This document shows positions 11,655 through 22,256 of a stretch of 64,000 nt of DNA, one piece after another. Every line of letters starts with the position of its first letter. Position 1 is the stretch's first letter. The position numbers and the translations under genes are program-made. The DNA is from Rhynchospora pubera (Eukaryota > Streptophyta > Magnoliopsida > Poales > Cyperaceae), in the NCBI GenBank assembly GCA_028095005.1, contig CM051462.1, positions 239,996,973 through 240,060,972 on the forward strand, given 5' to 3'. The notes below the pieces were generated by a model, which searched no databases, was not told the DNA's origin, and saw only the letters and a program-made list of their open reading frames with translations.

Positions 11655-12075
11655 CAACAATTACTCATATTAACTTCAACAGTTGCAGTTCAAATACCAA
11701 CTATTGAAGTTAATATGATTAATTGATGTAGTTTGAATACTAAATGTTGAAGTTAATATGAGTAATTATTGTAGTTCGAATACTAATCGTTGTAGTTAAT
11801 ATATGTGATTGTTGTAAGTGTAGCTCGGATATTAACTGTTGAAGTTAATATCAGTAATTGTTGTAGTTCGGATACTAACTGTTGTAGTTAGTGTTAGTAT
11901 TAGTAATTGTTGTAGTTGTAGTTTGGATACTAATTGTTGAAGTTAATATGAGTAAATGTTGTAGTTCGGATACTAATTGTTGTAGTTAGTATTAGTAATT
12001 ATTGTAGTTGTAGTTTGGATACTAACTGTTGAAATTAATATGAGTAATTGTTGTAGTTCAGATACTAATTGTTCC
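11655..12075. repeat. Degenerate minisatellite, unit about 45-50 bp
   Basis: Seven or more diverged units built on GAAGTTAATATGAGTAATTGTTGTAGTT plus CGGATACTAACTGTT. Some units carry an extra TAGTTAGTATTAG segment. The array begins with a partial unit in inverse orientation (ACAATTACTCATATTAACTTC at about 11657), so the left edge can fold on the next unit. Confidence 0.75.
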
Positions 12076-13876
12076 AATTTACCAGCGTTGGGTGAAAGAG
12101 AGGGAGAAAATAGAGGGACAAAGGGAACAAAAAGAAAAGAGACCGATCGACAAACACATATTTAGATATTATTAAATTAAATATATAACTCTATACTATA
12201 TATCTATTTTAAATTTTAAATTGTATTGAAACCTTTGAGTCGTTCAGATTGTATATAAAATATTAAAATTAAAACAAAGAAAGGAAAGAAATTTGTATCC
12301 AAAATTCTTTTTCCACACTCAATTGAGAATGAGAATACAATAATTCTCTTTACATACAACGTCTTAATTCTATTCTATAAAATGATCAATCAAATTTTTA
12401 GTCTACCCTATATTCTCTCCATTATTACCTACATATGGTGCAAAACTATGTATTTGCATGTTACGACTAGCTAGTTATAGCTTTGAAAAACAAAACCTAA
12501 TAATCAAATAAAGAGAAAATTTTAAATATATATGCTATGTATCCTGTGGCTGTGTCTAAATAAATTACCAAATGTAGCCTAATCTTAATCTTAAATTAAA
12601 TTAATGATTGATTGGAATTTCTCTGCATTCACCTTGTGTAGGTTTCAAACATTATTGTTGCAATTCTATTGCTATAAACCATATACCAAGTCCCTCTTAA
12701 AAAAAAAAGAAACATTAATTATCGGCTAAAAGGTGAAAAGATGCCCACCACTAATCAATATTCTATTTACGTTAATATTTTATTATTGCTGGCACTCTGA
12801 ATCATTATTATTATATAATTAGATTTATAATAATTATTATTACTACTATTTGAGTCGCCAACATTTCCCATTTCATTTCATTTTTCATTTTGAATGCTCT
12901 TCAATTTCATTTAATTCGGCCCTTCCTACTTTTATACATAGCGATCTTCATTCTCTCTCTCCATTTTCTTCTTAATTACATCTCATCTGTCATCTGATAA
13001 TAACATTGGGGGCGTAAGCGATTGCGTCTGATCGAAATTAGTCTAAATTATCAATACATAATTTCGTTTAAGTATGTGCAAGTTGCAATTTACTAACTAT
13101 AAATTTATAACCATTCAACTAATTAATGCCTACAAGACCTATTTGAGTTTCATTAACCCCCATTGAAAGGAATTACTATAAAAAATAATACAAATAACAA
13201 TTAATTATATCAGAAAGATATAACATACTTTAGCTGACAACAACATGAAGAGCAAGGGCTAATTAGACGATTAAAAAAAACAAATTAATGTGTTATATGT
13301 TACAATTATTTTATGTATAAGCAGATTAACTTTTCTAAGAAAAAAAATGTAAGTACGTTTTTTAGAGATACTAAGCAAGGCTATCCAGTTAATACAAAAA
13401 AAAATGCAAGTAAGTTACACGAACTTCTTTTAAGAAAAATTTACAAATTAAAATTCAGGACAGCAGCGTTGGTCAAGACATGAACAAATGGGCACGTGAT
13501 GTGGATGTGGGTACCGTTAATTTGAAGTCCTATATTATAAATATAATATCGGAGGGGCTGTTACATTTAAGTAAAATTTATAGTTTTATACTGCAGGGCA
13601 GGCTTCCTCTCTCTCTTTCTCTCTCTATACATCTAATGCTATATTATATAAATATACATATAAATATAAATATGCCCGTCTCTCTAAAGTCGCATATATA
13701 TATATATCCAGAGCAAGCAGCTGGCAGGCAAAGAGTAGTACATTGTACATAACGATCGACTTAATTAGCTCTGTAAATCCTGCATATGATATGATCGAGT
13801 CGATCGGTGGCCGCTGTAATCACATATGTACCCTACGTGATATATATACAGATTGAGCGCGGGATCTGCTGATTTG
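12076..13876. other. Intergenic and upstream region of the PRISE-like gene
   Basis: AT-rich, with no supported coding region. Near the gene are a CT microsatellite (13606-13626), a TA run (13694-13706) and a TATATATA at about 13840-13848. The last lies only about 30 bp before the ATG, so if used it would leave almost no 5' UTR; the 13694 run is a more plausible TATA region. Confidence 0.4.
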
Positions 13877-15115
13877 ATGGCGACTGAGGGAGGGCCGAAG
13901 GTGGCCTTAGTTGCTGGTGCAACCGGCCTTGTGGGCAAAGAGCTTGTCAGATCCCTCCTTCGCTCCGACTCAGATGACTGGGCCCTCATTTACGGCATTG
14001 CACGCTACCAGCCGACGGATGATGACGACAATGCTGACAAGGTCAAGGAGGGTGTCCGCTGCTGCAGGTATTGGTTCATGCAGTGTGATCTGCTCGACCG
14101 GGAGCAGACAGTAGAGAAACTGGGCACCGTGGCAGGGCAGGTGACTCACCTCTTCTGGGCAACGTGGGCTAGCCAGTTCCCTCTCGACACGCCTGAGTGT
14201 TGCGCCCAGAACTGTGCCATGCTTACCCATGCACTCGACGCACTCCTCGTCCACACCCCCAGTTCGCCGGCACTGCGCCACATCTGCCTCCAGACGGGTA
14301 CCAAGCACTACGTCTCCCTCAAGGCACCCGGCCTTTCTGGCCCCTATCTTGAGGAAGAGATTATTGAGGTGAAAAAGATGAGGAAATTAGAAATCATGTC
14401 GGCAGAAAGAGACGATGGTGATATGGACGGGTACAAGTATAACTTTTACTATGCAATCGAGAAGCTGGTCATGGAGCGGGTCAACGAGGGCATCGTCAGC
14501 AGCTGGTCTGTACACCGCCCGGGACTGCTGTTTGGAGTTTCCAATCGGTCTTACTTCAACGTGATGGGCTCGCTCTGCGTGTATGCCACCTTGTGCCAGC
14601 ACCTGGGCATACCCTTCCGTTTCCTTGGCACCAAGTTCTGCTGGGAGGAACACTATATCGACATGTCTGATGCGAGGCACGTAGCAAGCCAACAGATCTG
14701 GTGGGCCTCATCATCCCGGACTCTCGGGAATGGTGAAGCCTTCAATGCTGTTGATGGGGGCCCTTTCATCTGGAAGCAGGTCTGGCCAGCATTGGCTTCC
14801 AAGTTTGGTATTGAACACGAACCTGAGGAGATGAATTGGTTGTCTGAGGAAGCGTGTTATGTCGAGATAATGCGTGACAAAGAGAAAGCATGGGAGGAGA
14901 TTGTGGCGGTCAATGGGCTCAGAAAGACAAAGGTTGAAGACCTTGCCAATTGGGGTTTCCTCGATTCGTTGTTTCGGTTCTCGGGGAAATTGCTGGCAGC
15001 ACCGGGCAAAGCGAAGAGCCTGGGCTTTGTGCCGCCGTCTACATACGCCGACACCAACTCGGAGGCTGTTCTCTACTGGGTTCACCGCATGAGGGAAATG
15101 CGTTTCATCCCTTAA
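13877..15115 (+). CDS. PRISE / progesterone 5-beta-reductase (iridoid-synthase-like) reductase
   Basis: One uninterrupted frame of 412 residues from ATG 13877. The frame can be opened from a TTG at 13853, but ATG 13877 is the better start because it sits just before the nucleotide-binding fold. The family are NADPH-dependent short-chain reductases that reduce the C=C bond of enones, including steroid and 8-oxogeranial-type substrates; real substrates vary and cannot be read here. Visible features: the glycine motif GATGLVG at 14-20, YGIAR after beta-2, FWATWASQ, the TGTKHY motif with catalytic Lys about 143, and FYYAIEKL with the catalytic Tyr at about 191-192. The stretch between GPYLEEE and NFYY is longer and more charged (KKMRKLEIMSAERDD) than I recall for the family, which is usually about 390 residues. 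The gene is GC-richer than its surroundings and a gypsy element sits about 460 bp downstream. Confidence 0.9.
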   Translation: MATEGGPKVALVAGATGLVGKELVRSLLRSDSDDWALIYGIARYQPTDDDDNADKVKEGVRCCRYWFMQCDLLDREQTVEKLGTVAGQVTHLFWATWASQFPLDTPECCAQNCAMLTHALDALLVHTPSSPALRHICLQTGTKHYVSLKAPGLSGPYLEEEIIEVKKMRKLEIMSAERDDGDMDGYKYNFYYAIEKLVMERVNEGIVSSWSVHRPGLLFGVSNRSYFNVMGSLCVYATLCQHLGIPFRFLGTKFCWEEHYIDMSDARHVASQQIWWASSSRTLGNGEAFNAVDGGPFIWKQVWPALASKFGIEHEPEEMNWLSEEACYVEIMRDKEKAWEEIVAVNGLRKTKVEDLANWGFLDSLFRFSGKLLAAPGKAKSLGFVPPSTYADTNSEAVLYWVHRMREMRFIP

Positions 15116-15570
15116 CTATACATGTAATTCACTGTCGCGACTATTTTATTTATTTATTTATTTTTGTATATGAGGCTTAATATTTAATTATCGAGGAGTC
15201 CGGGAGCTAGCTAACAAAGTAACAAGTAACAACAGAACATAAATTCAAGAGACTGTTGGTATTTCCGTTCTCGTAGAAACTGGTTCGATCTATCTTGTTT
15301 TAGTGAATGGTCAATGGATCTCTGTATGGGGACAGTCGCGTTAGTTTCTTTTCGAATAAAACAATTGTAAAGGCGAAAGAATAGTTGCTCTGTGCTCACC
15401 ACTCACCACGCAGCTCCGTAACAACTGTAAAAGTTGGGATACATTAATTAATTCTCAGTACATGTACATCCCTTCCCTTGGCCACTAGGGAATAAATTTA
15501 TCCTCCAACTAAGCAAGCTAACATCACATGCATTGTTTTAGCTAAGCTATAAATAATTAATTTCTTAAGT
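15116..15570. other. 3' flank of the PRISE-like gene
   Basis: Probable 3' UTR and spacer with TTTA repeats at 15146-15162, up to the target duplication of the gypsy element. Confidence 0.4.
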
Positions 15571-15575
15571 ACAAG

Positions 15576-16144
15576 TGTCAGGAACTGACACAAAAATTCC
15601 AGATTTAGTTATGTTTGACCGAGTCAACGGGAAGGGGTCAGGTGCAAATTGACCTGATGAGTAAAGCTGAGTCTCTGACATGTAGATACGGGCGAGGAAA
15701 AGAATTAAGATGGGCTGGCGGCCGTTAGTTTTAATAGTAGGTCCTTTGTTTGCATTTCATTCTTGAAATTGTTAGAATAATAGCAGAAAAACATTGTAAT
15801 TGGGTTGCTCTGCAATTAAAGAGGTCGTTAGAGATATTTTGCTAGTTCAATTCTGATTGGTTGGGAAAAATTGTAATTTTCTATTTTTGTTATTTTTGAA
15901 TTACGCTGTTATATAAGTGAAACAGCTGATTGTATTTTGGTTATGTTGAAAAATAAACTTTCAGATCTACTTTCTCTCTCTTCTCCTTAATTGTCATTCT
16001 CTTCCTCTCTTCTCATCCAATTTCAGTACCAAATCTCTGAACTCTCTTCTAAATTCTCTAAAACTCTCTCATCTAATTCCCAAATTACTTTCTCTTCTCT
16101 CAAATTCAGAATCTCTCTCTCTCGATTGCATCATTGTCGTAACA
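15576..16144 (+). repeat. 5' LTR of the gypsy element
   Basis: Begins TGTCAGGAACTGACAC and ends TCGTAACA; equal in length to the 3' LTR. The 3' half is TC-rich (about 15970-16130), the usual layout of R/U5 in this group. The palindrome TGTCAGGAACTGACA is at its start. Confidence 0.95.
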
Positions 16145-16147
16145 ATT

Positions 16148-16157
16148 TGGTATCAGA
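16148..16157 (+). other. Primer binding site (tRNA-iMet type)
   Basis: TGGTATCAGA, three bases after the 5' LTR, is complementary to the 3' end of plant initiator-Met tRNA. The match stops after ten bases (next bases CCC). Confidence 0.85.
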
Positions 16158-16226
16158 CCCATCGGTTATCGTGGACCTATTATCTCTGATCTGGCATGAC
16201 ACAAATCGAAAAACAACTTCCATTTC

Positions 16227-17717
16227 ATGGCACATACCAGATCTGGATCAGCAGCCATCGACGATATGAAAGCTCAGATGACCCAAATTCAGCCTGAGCT
16301 AGACCGTGTGTCGAAAGAAGGGGCAGAACGAAATGCTCAACTCAAAGATCAACTTACAACAGTGATACAAGAGCAATCTGATGGAAACAAAAAGATGAAT
16401 GAAAGATTGGAGCGAATGGAGACAATGTTTGCAAAATTACTGCAGCAGAAAGAACCTGTGTGGGAACCTCCAACGAATCATGCAAATGGGAGTCTGGGTG
16501 GACCTGGGGTGCTAGGTCCTACTCCTCATGCCAATTCATCAATTCCTGTTGAGTTGAGATCTGGAGAAACAATACTTGTGCACCCCAATGGAGAAATGTT
16601 CAGAAGACCACCTGAACCAGGAGGTAGAGATATGGGATTTCTAAGAAACACACTTGCTCCAATTCAACTGCCAAGGTCTGATTTCCCTACTTTTGATGGT
16701 TCAGATCCGTCTGATTGGCTCATGAAATGTGAGTACTATTTTGAATTATACCAAATTCCTGGTGTTCATAAAACCAGACTAGCTGTTTTGAGTTTCATTG
16801 GTGAAGCTAGCTCTTGGTACAGGCACTTTAGATTAGGTATTGAAAATCCACCTTGGGAATTGCTTGTGGAAGAAGTGTTTGCTAGGTTTGCAGAGAATGC
16901 AAGTCAAGATCTAATAGGGGAATTTAAAAGAGCTCACCAAGTGGCTAAAGTGAGTGATTATATCAGACAGTTTGATGCTCTCAGGGCTAGATTGATGCAT
17001 GAAAGACCATACTTGCCCACTGATTTTTATGTAGCTGCTTTTATTGAAGGGTTAAAAGAAGAGTTAAGAGGCATGTTGAATATGTTCCAACCAAAAACAC
17101 TCAATGACTCTTATAAATTGGCTAGACACTATGAACAAGTGCAAGAGGGACAATATAGAAGAGTCAAATTCACTCCCAAAACACCATTGCTAACTGTACC
17201 ACAGAAAGGAAAAGAAATTGCTGATAAGCAAGTGGTAGTGGCAGGGAAATTTCAAAAAAATTGGAATAATGAACATGGTTACAGAAATAACCAGTTTGAA
17301 CAGAAGAGGTTGCAAGGGCTGTGTAATAGGTGCAATGACAAATGGTACCCCGGCCACCAGTGTGCTAATAAAACCATGCATTTGTTAATGGAGCCCAGTG
17401 AGTTGGAAGAAGAGGTAGATGAGATTGAGTTTGTAGACTGTGTTGAGGAAACAGAAGAGGTCCAATTGGAGGAAGCAGTCATATCTCTATTCACCAGCAA
17501 GGATGCTAATAAAGTCAAAACCATGAAGTTCAAAGGCTATGTTGGCTCTATACCCATATGTGCATTAATTGACAGTGGGAGTACCCACTCCTTTGTCAAC
17601 CCCACTGTCTTACAAGGGCAACAATTTCCTATTACTAAGAGTACTCCTATGGCAGTAGTAGTAGCTAATGGCCACAAGATGGTTACTGAAGCCAGCTGTA
17701 ATGCTCTTAAATTTTAA
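16227..17717 (+). CDS. gag: Gypsy gag and start of protease
   Basis: A 496-residue frame. Residues 15-75 look helical and coiled-coil-like. About 140-310 is the retrotransposon gag domain (WLMKCEYYFELY, SWYRHF, ALRARLMHERPY). A zinc-knuckle-like CNRCNDKWYPGHQC starts at Cys366. The aspartic-protease active site ALIDSGSTHSFV has its DSG at 449-451. The frame stops with TAA at 17715-17717, inside the protease domain. The rest of the protease continues in the same frame after the stop. ATG 16227 follows the primer site by about 70 bases. Confidence 0.9.
   Translation: MAHTRSGSAAIDDMKAQMTQIQPELDRVSKEGAERNAQLKDQLTTVIQEQSDGNKKMNERLERMETMFAKLLQQKEPVWEPPTNHANGSLGGPGVLGPTPHANSSIPVELRSGETILVHPNGEMFRRPPEPGGRDMGFLRNTLAPIQLPRSDFPTFDGSDPSDWLMKCEYYFELYQIPGVHKTRLAVLSFIGEASSWYRHFRLGIENPPWELLVEEVFARFAENASQDLIGEFKRAHQVAKVSDYIRQFDALRARLMHERPYLPTDFYVAAFIEGLKEELRGMLNMFQPKTLNDSYKLARHYEQVQEGQYRRVKFTPKTPLLTVPQKGKEIADKQVVVAGKFQKNWNNEHGYRNNQFEQKRLQGLCNRCNDKWYPGHQCANKTMHLLMEPSELEEEVDEIEFVDCVEETEEVQLEEAVISLFTSKDANKVKTMKFKGYVGSIPICALIDSGSTHSFVNPTVLQGQQFPITKSTPMAVVVANGHKMVTEASCNALKF
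17715..17717 (+). other. In-frame stop within the gag-pol polyprotein
   Basis: A TAA codon interrupts one continuous frame (16227-20954). The bases on both sides still encode conserved protease sequence, so either this copy carries a single nonsense mutation or the stop is read through. The surrounding sequence is not a known strong readthrough context, so a mutation is more likely. Confidence 0.85.
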
Positions 17718-17744
17718 ATTCAGGGAAATGAATTCAAAAAAGAT

Positions 17745-20700
17745 ATGAGAATACTTGATGTAAAAGGGTATGACTTGATCTTGGGGCTTGACTGGCTAAC
17801 TGAACTGGGGCCAATGCTAATTGATTGGAAGAAAGGAGTGTTGAAATTTAAGCAAGGTAGTAAGGAGGTGAAATTGCAAGTCTGCACAGAAACAGCAGAA
17901 ATCAGCTTGTGTGAAGGGGCTTTCAGCTTCAAGATGGAAGAAAACCAAGGGAGTGAGATATTGGTTGCTTGTTTATTCAAAGTAGAGCCAATGGATGAAA
18001 TTACTCCTGAGATGGAGTCAGAATTGATACCTATTCTAGACCAATACCACAATATATTTGTTGAACCAACCTCTCTTCCCCCTTATAGAGAAGTTGACCA
18101 TCAAATTACTCTCTTGCCTAATACACAACCAGTGAATCTCAGATCCTACAGGCACTCTTACTTTCAAAAATTGAAGTTGGAAAAGATCATAGCTGAGTTG
18201 CTAAAAAATGGTTTCATTCAACCATCAACTTCCCCATTTGCTTCTCCTGTGATTTTAGTGAAAAAGAAGGATAATACCTGGAGACTTTGTGTGGATTACA
18301 GGAAGCTGAACTCATGTACTGTGAAGAATAGATATCCAATACCCATTATTGAAGATTTGTTAGATGAGTTGCATGGCTCTAAGGTGTACTCAAAGATAGA
18401 TTTGAGGGCTGGATATCATCAAATTAGGACGATAGAGGGGGACATTCCTAAGACAGCATTTAGAACACATGAGGGACATTACGAGTATAATGTGATGCCA
18501 TTTGGACTCACAAATGCTCCTTCTACCTTCCAAGCCTTGATGAATCAAGTTTTCAAACCATATCTAAGGAAATTCATACTAGTATTCTTTGATGATATAC
18601 TAGTATACAGCCCAGACTTGGATACTCACAAAAAGCATCTTGCTTTGACATTTGAAATATTGAAAAAGCATCAATTGTTTGCAAAAAGGTCAAAGTGTGC
18701 CTTTGGTATGGCAGAAGTGGAATACCTGGGACATATCATTTCCCATAAAGGTGTGGCAACTGACCCTGGCAAGGTAGAAGCTATGCTCAAATGGCCTGTT
18801 CCTAAAACAACAAAAGAATTAAGAGGTTTCCTAGGACTAACTGGGTATTACAGAAGGTTTGTGCAAAATTATGGGTTAATTAGTAAGCCTCTTACTGAGT
18901 TGTTGAAGAAAAATGCATTTAATTGGGGCCCATCTGCAAATGAAGCATTCAACAAGCTGAAGCATGCTATGGCAACTGCTCTTGTACTAGCCATGCCTAA
19001 CTTCAACAAGCCATTCATCATTGAATCAGATGCTAGTGACAAGGGAATAGGTGCAGTGCTTATGCAGGAGAAACAACCAATTGCTTACATCAGCAAAACA
19101 TTGAGTGTAAGGAACCAGAACTTATCCACCTATGAGAAGGAACTTTTGGCACTATTGACTGCTGTTAAGAAGTGGAGACATTATCTTCTGGGTCAACCTT
19201 TCATCATCAGAACTGATCAGGTCAGTTTGAAATATCTGCTGGATCAAAAATTGCAGCATACAATGCAACACAAGGGGCTTTGTAAATTGCTTGGGCTGGA
19301 TTATAAAATTGAGTACAAGAAAGGAGTACTTAATAAAGTGGCAGATGCATTATCAAGAAGAGAAGAAGGTGACATGAGTAAGGAGGGGGCAATGTTTGCT
19401 GTTACTGAATTGATTCCTGCTTGGATAGATGAGATCAAAACTAGTTATGAAAATGATGAATGGATAGCAAGTTTGATGGACAAGGTTCAGGATGATGTGG
19501 AAGGAGAAGACAATTACACTATACACCAAGGATTGCTGAGGTATAAAAATCGAATTTGTGTTGGTCAGAGTCATCAATGGAGAGATAAAATTTTAAAGGA
19601 AGTGCATGACTCTAGTGTTGGTGGTCATTCGGGAATTCTGGGTACATATCAAAAGTTGAAGGCAATGTTCTATTGGCCAAAGCTCAAGGAGGCTGTACAC
19701 TCTTATGTGAGACAGTGTGATGTATGCCAACTCAGCAAAGGGGAGCATGTGAGTACACCTGGCTTACTACAACCATTGCCTATTCCTGAAATGGCATGGT
19801 GTAGTATTTCAATGGATTTCATTACTGGACTTCCAAAGTCAGATGGCAAAGAGGTGATAATGGTTGTGGTTGACAGGTTTACCAAGTATTCACACTTCAT
19901 CTCTTTATCTCATCCTTTCACTGCTATAACAGTTGCTCAGGTTTTCCTTGATCAAGTGTATAAACTACATGGCCTACCTCAAAACATAATTTCTGACCGA
20001 GACCTTATATTCACCAGCAGATTTTGGAAGGAGTTGATGGGTAAAATGGGAACTAAACTTAATTTCAGCACAGCTTTTCATCCCCAGACTGATGGGCAAA
20101 CAGAAAGAGTAAATCAGTGCTTGGAGGGGTATCTCAGGTGCATGGTACATTACCAACAGAAACATTGGAGTAGATGGCTGTCCCTTGCTGAGTGGTGGTA
20201 CAACACTAGTTTTCATAGCTCTATTCAGATGACTCCTTTCCAAGCTCTATATGGATACCCATCCCCATTAATTCCCATGGGAATGCCTCCTAAGAGTAGT
20301 GTTGAGGCAGTTAATGAGCACTTAAAAGACAGGCATCAAGTATTGCTAGAGCTAAAACAACAATTGACTAAGGCTCAGAATAGAATGAAGAAGCAGGCTG
20401 ACATGAAGAGGAGTGAGAGGTCATTTCAAGTGGGAGATTGGGTATACCTCAAATTGCAACCTTACCATCAACTGTCATTACAAGGTGGAGGGCAAAAAAG
20501 GAAATTAGGGCTAAAATACTTTGGTCCTTTCGAGATCATACAAAGGGTAGGGCCAGTGGCTTACAAATTGAATTTGCCAAATGGATCTCAAATTCATCCT
20601 GTCTTTCATGTCTCTCAGCTAAAAGCAAGAGTTGGGGATGGACAACTAATCAGTCCTACTATACCAGTGCTAGGAATCAGTAAGAAGGGACAAGCTTATC

Positions 20701-20954
20701 CAGAAGAAATTTTGGAAAGGAGAATGGTTAAAAAGAAAAATGCGACAGTAACTCAGGTTTTGGTTAAATGGAAAGGAACACCATCTGAAGATTCAACCTG
20801 GGAAGAGTATGAAGTCATGAAGGATAAGTTCCCTCAGTTTATTCTTGAGGACAAGAAGAAATTTATGGGGGAAGGAATGTCAGGAACTGACACAGAAATT
20901 CCAGATTTAGTTATGTTTGACCGAGTCAACGGGAAGGGGTCAGGTGCAAATTGA
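17745..20954 (+). CDS. pol: Gypsy pol: protease end, RT, RNase H, integrase, chromodomain
   Basis: 1069 residues in the same frame as gag, separated only by the TAA at 17715-17717. It begins with the protease C terminus (DLILGLDWL). Reverse transcriptase follows with FFDD at about 281-284, then RNase H (ESDASDKGIGAVL), an integrase HHCC finger and D-D-E core (SMDFITGLP, SDRD, HPQTDGQTERVNQ), and a chromodomain (VLVKWKGTPSEDSTWEEY) that places it among chromoviruses. The last 25 or so codons lie inside the 3' LTR, so the polypurine tract is coding. Apart from the one stop the whole polyprotein is open, as expected for a recent copy. ATG 17745 is only the first Met after the stop, not a proven start. 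Confidence 0.92.
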   Translation: MRILDVKGYDLILGLDWLTELGPMLIDWKKGVLKFKQGSKEVKLQVCTETAEISLCEGAFSFKMEENQGSEILVACLFKVEPMDEITPEMESELIPILDQYHNIFVEPTSLPPYREVDHQITLLPNTQPVNLRSYRHSYFQKLKLEKIIAELLKNGFIQPSTSPFASPVILVKKKDNTWRLCVDYRKLNSCTVKNRYPIPIIEDLLDELHGSKVYSKIDLRAGYHQIRTIEGDIPKTAFRTHEGHYEYNVMPFGLTNAPSTFQALMNQVFKPYLRKFILVFFDDILVYSPDLDTHKKHLALTFEILKKHQLFAKRSKCAFGMAEVEYLGHIISHKGVATDPGKVEAMLKWPVPKTTKELRGFLGLTGYYRRFVQNYGLISKPLTELLKKNAFNWGPSANEAFNKLKHAMATALVLAMPNFNKPFIIESDASDKGIGAVLMQEKQPIAYISKTLSVRNQNLSTYEKELLALLTAVKKWRHYLLGQPFIIRTDQVSLKYLLDQKLQHTMQHKGLCKLLGLDYKIEYKKGVLNKVADALSRREEGDMSKEGAMFAVTELIPAWIDEIKTSYENDEWIASLMDKVQDDVEGEDNYTIHQGLLRYKNRICVGQSHQWRDKILKEVHDSSVGGHSGILGTYQKLKAMFYWPKLKEAVHSYVRQCDVCQLSKGEHVSTPGLLQPLPIPEMAWCSISMDFITGLPKSDGKEVIMVVVDRFTKYSHFISLSHPFTAITVAQVFLDQVYKLHGLPQNIISDRDLIFTSRFWKELMGKMGTKLNFSTAFHPQTDGQTERVNQCLEGYLRCMVHYQQKHWSRWLSLAEWWYNTSFHSSIQMTPFQALYGYPSPLIPMGMPPKSSVEAVNEHLKDRHQVLLELKQQLTKAQNRMKKQADMKRSERSFQVGDWVYLKLQPYHQLSLQGGGQKRKLGLKYFGPFEIIQRVGPVAYKLNLPNGSQIHPVFHVSQLKARVGDGQLISPTIPVLGISKKGQAYPEEILERRMVKKKNATVTQVLVKWKGTPSEDSTWEEYEVMKDKFPQFILEDKKKFMGEGMSGTDTEIPDLVMFDRVNGKGSGAN
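20860..20877 (+). other. Polypurine tract
   Basis: The purine-rich TATGGGGGAAGGAA immediately precedes the 3' LTR, as needed for plus-strand priming. It is inside the pol reading frame. Confidence 0.8.
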
Positions 20955-21446
20955 CCTGATGAGTAAAGCTGAGTCTCTGACATGTAGATACGGGCGAGGA
21001 AAAGAATTAAGATGGGCTGGCGGCCGTTAGTTTTAATAGTGGGTCCTTTGTTTGCATTTCATTCTTGAAATTGTTAGAATAATAGCAGAGAAACATTGTA
21101 ATTGGGTTGCTCTGCAATTAAAGAGGTCGTTAGAGATATTTTGCTAGCTCAATTCTGATTGGTTGGGAAAAATTGTAATTTTCTATTTTTGTTATTTTTG
21201 AATTACGCTGTTATATAAATGAAACAGCTGATTGTATTTTGGTTATGTTGAAAAATAAACTTTCAGATCTACTTTCTCTCTCTTCTCCTTAATTGTCATT
21301 CTCTTCCTCTCTTCTCATCCAATTTCAGTACCAAATCTCTGAACTCTCTTCTAAATTCTCTAAAACTCTCTCATCTAATTCCCAAATTACTTTCTCTTCT
21401 CTCAAATTCAGAATCTCTCTCTCTCGATTGCATCATTGTCGTAACA
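20878..21446 (+). repeat. 3' LTR of the gypsy element
   Basis: 569 bp, differing from the 5' LTR by five transitions in its first 350 bp, and followed by the second ACAAG target copy. Confidence 0.95.
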
Positions 21447-21451
21447 ACAAG

Positions 21452-22256
21452 TATAATTATAATTAAGAGGCCAGCATCAGCACCCATTAAGCAGCCAAAA
21501 ACATATATAATGTATCGGAAGTTAAATACTTCCTTATGTACCGAGACGATATTCAGAACTTTTAAAAGTTATAATGGTTAAAAATTCTTACAAAAATTAA
21601 AAAGAAAGGGAAGCAAAGTAGCGAACCAATTAATTATGCCACCTAATCGCCAGATAAAATGATCCAATAGATTCTACGGAGGCGCAATCTTTTGTTGGGT
21701 CCCATTGTTAGATTAGATATAAGCCTCACAAATTGCTTGGAGAGATCTCCTATTTTTCATTTATTTATTTCTAGTTCAAGAGATCTCTTGATTGACAAAT
21801 TTGTGTGTAAATTTTTTTTTTTTGACGAGAATTTTGTGTGTAAATTTACACGAAGGTTCACTGATTGAAGAAGCTTGGTCTTATATTTAATTATTATAAG
21901 ATGTGGTAGGATTGGGGAAAGTTTCATTTTTTTTTAAAAAAAAAAGGCATAGACGTAGGAATTTTTTTTTTTTAAAGAAAACTCATAATTAGTCTTGTAA
22001 GTTGTGGATAAATCAATAATGGCGGCTTTAGCACCAAATTTTTGTTATGTGACTGGCTCAACGTTGGATGTAAGATTACACTACATGGATTTGATTTGAT
22101 TGGATTGGATTGGATTATCAGTTAGGAAAAAAACAGCTAGAAGCCTTCGTTTTCAAATAAAGATATATGACAGCATGTACAATAAATTCTAGTTGAGATT
22201 TTATCCTTATAATTGAGAATGGAAGGATATATATAGTTTCGGAATTTGGGCAGTTT
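21452..22256. other. Intergenic spacer
   Basis: AT-rich, with A/T homopolymer runs near 21810-21970 and a short GATTG repeat near 22095-22118. No gene or element recognised. Confidence 0.4.

Larger units (their letters stand above)
15571..21451 (+). mobile_element. Ty3/gypsy chromovirus, full-length insertion
   Basis: A complete LTR retrotransposon flanked by the 5-bp target duplication ACAAG (15571-15575 and 21447-21451). It has 569-bp LTRs (15576-16144, 20878-21446), a tRNA-iMet-type primer site, gag, a protease-RT-RNase H-integrase region in the order typical of Ty3/gypsy, a C-terminal chromodomain and a polypurine tract. By eye the LTRs differ at five positions, all transitions (0.9%). 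With a commonly used rate of 1.3e-8 per site per year that is roughly 0.3 million years. One in-frame stop separates the two long frames. Confidence 0.95.

Noticed and set aside
13853..13876. TTG start for the PRISE-like protein
   Set aside because: ATG 13877 is in frame and sits just before the conserved fold; TTG starts are rare in plants.
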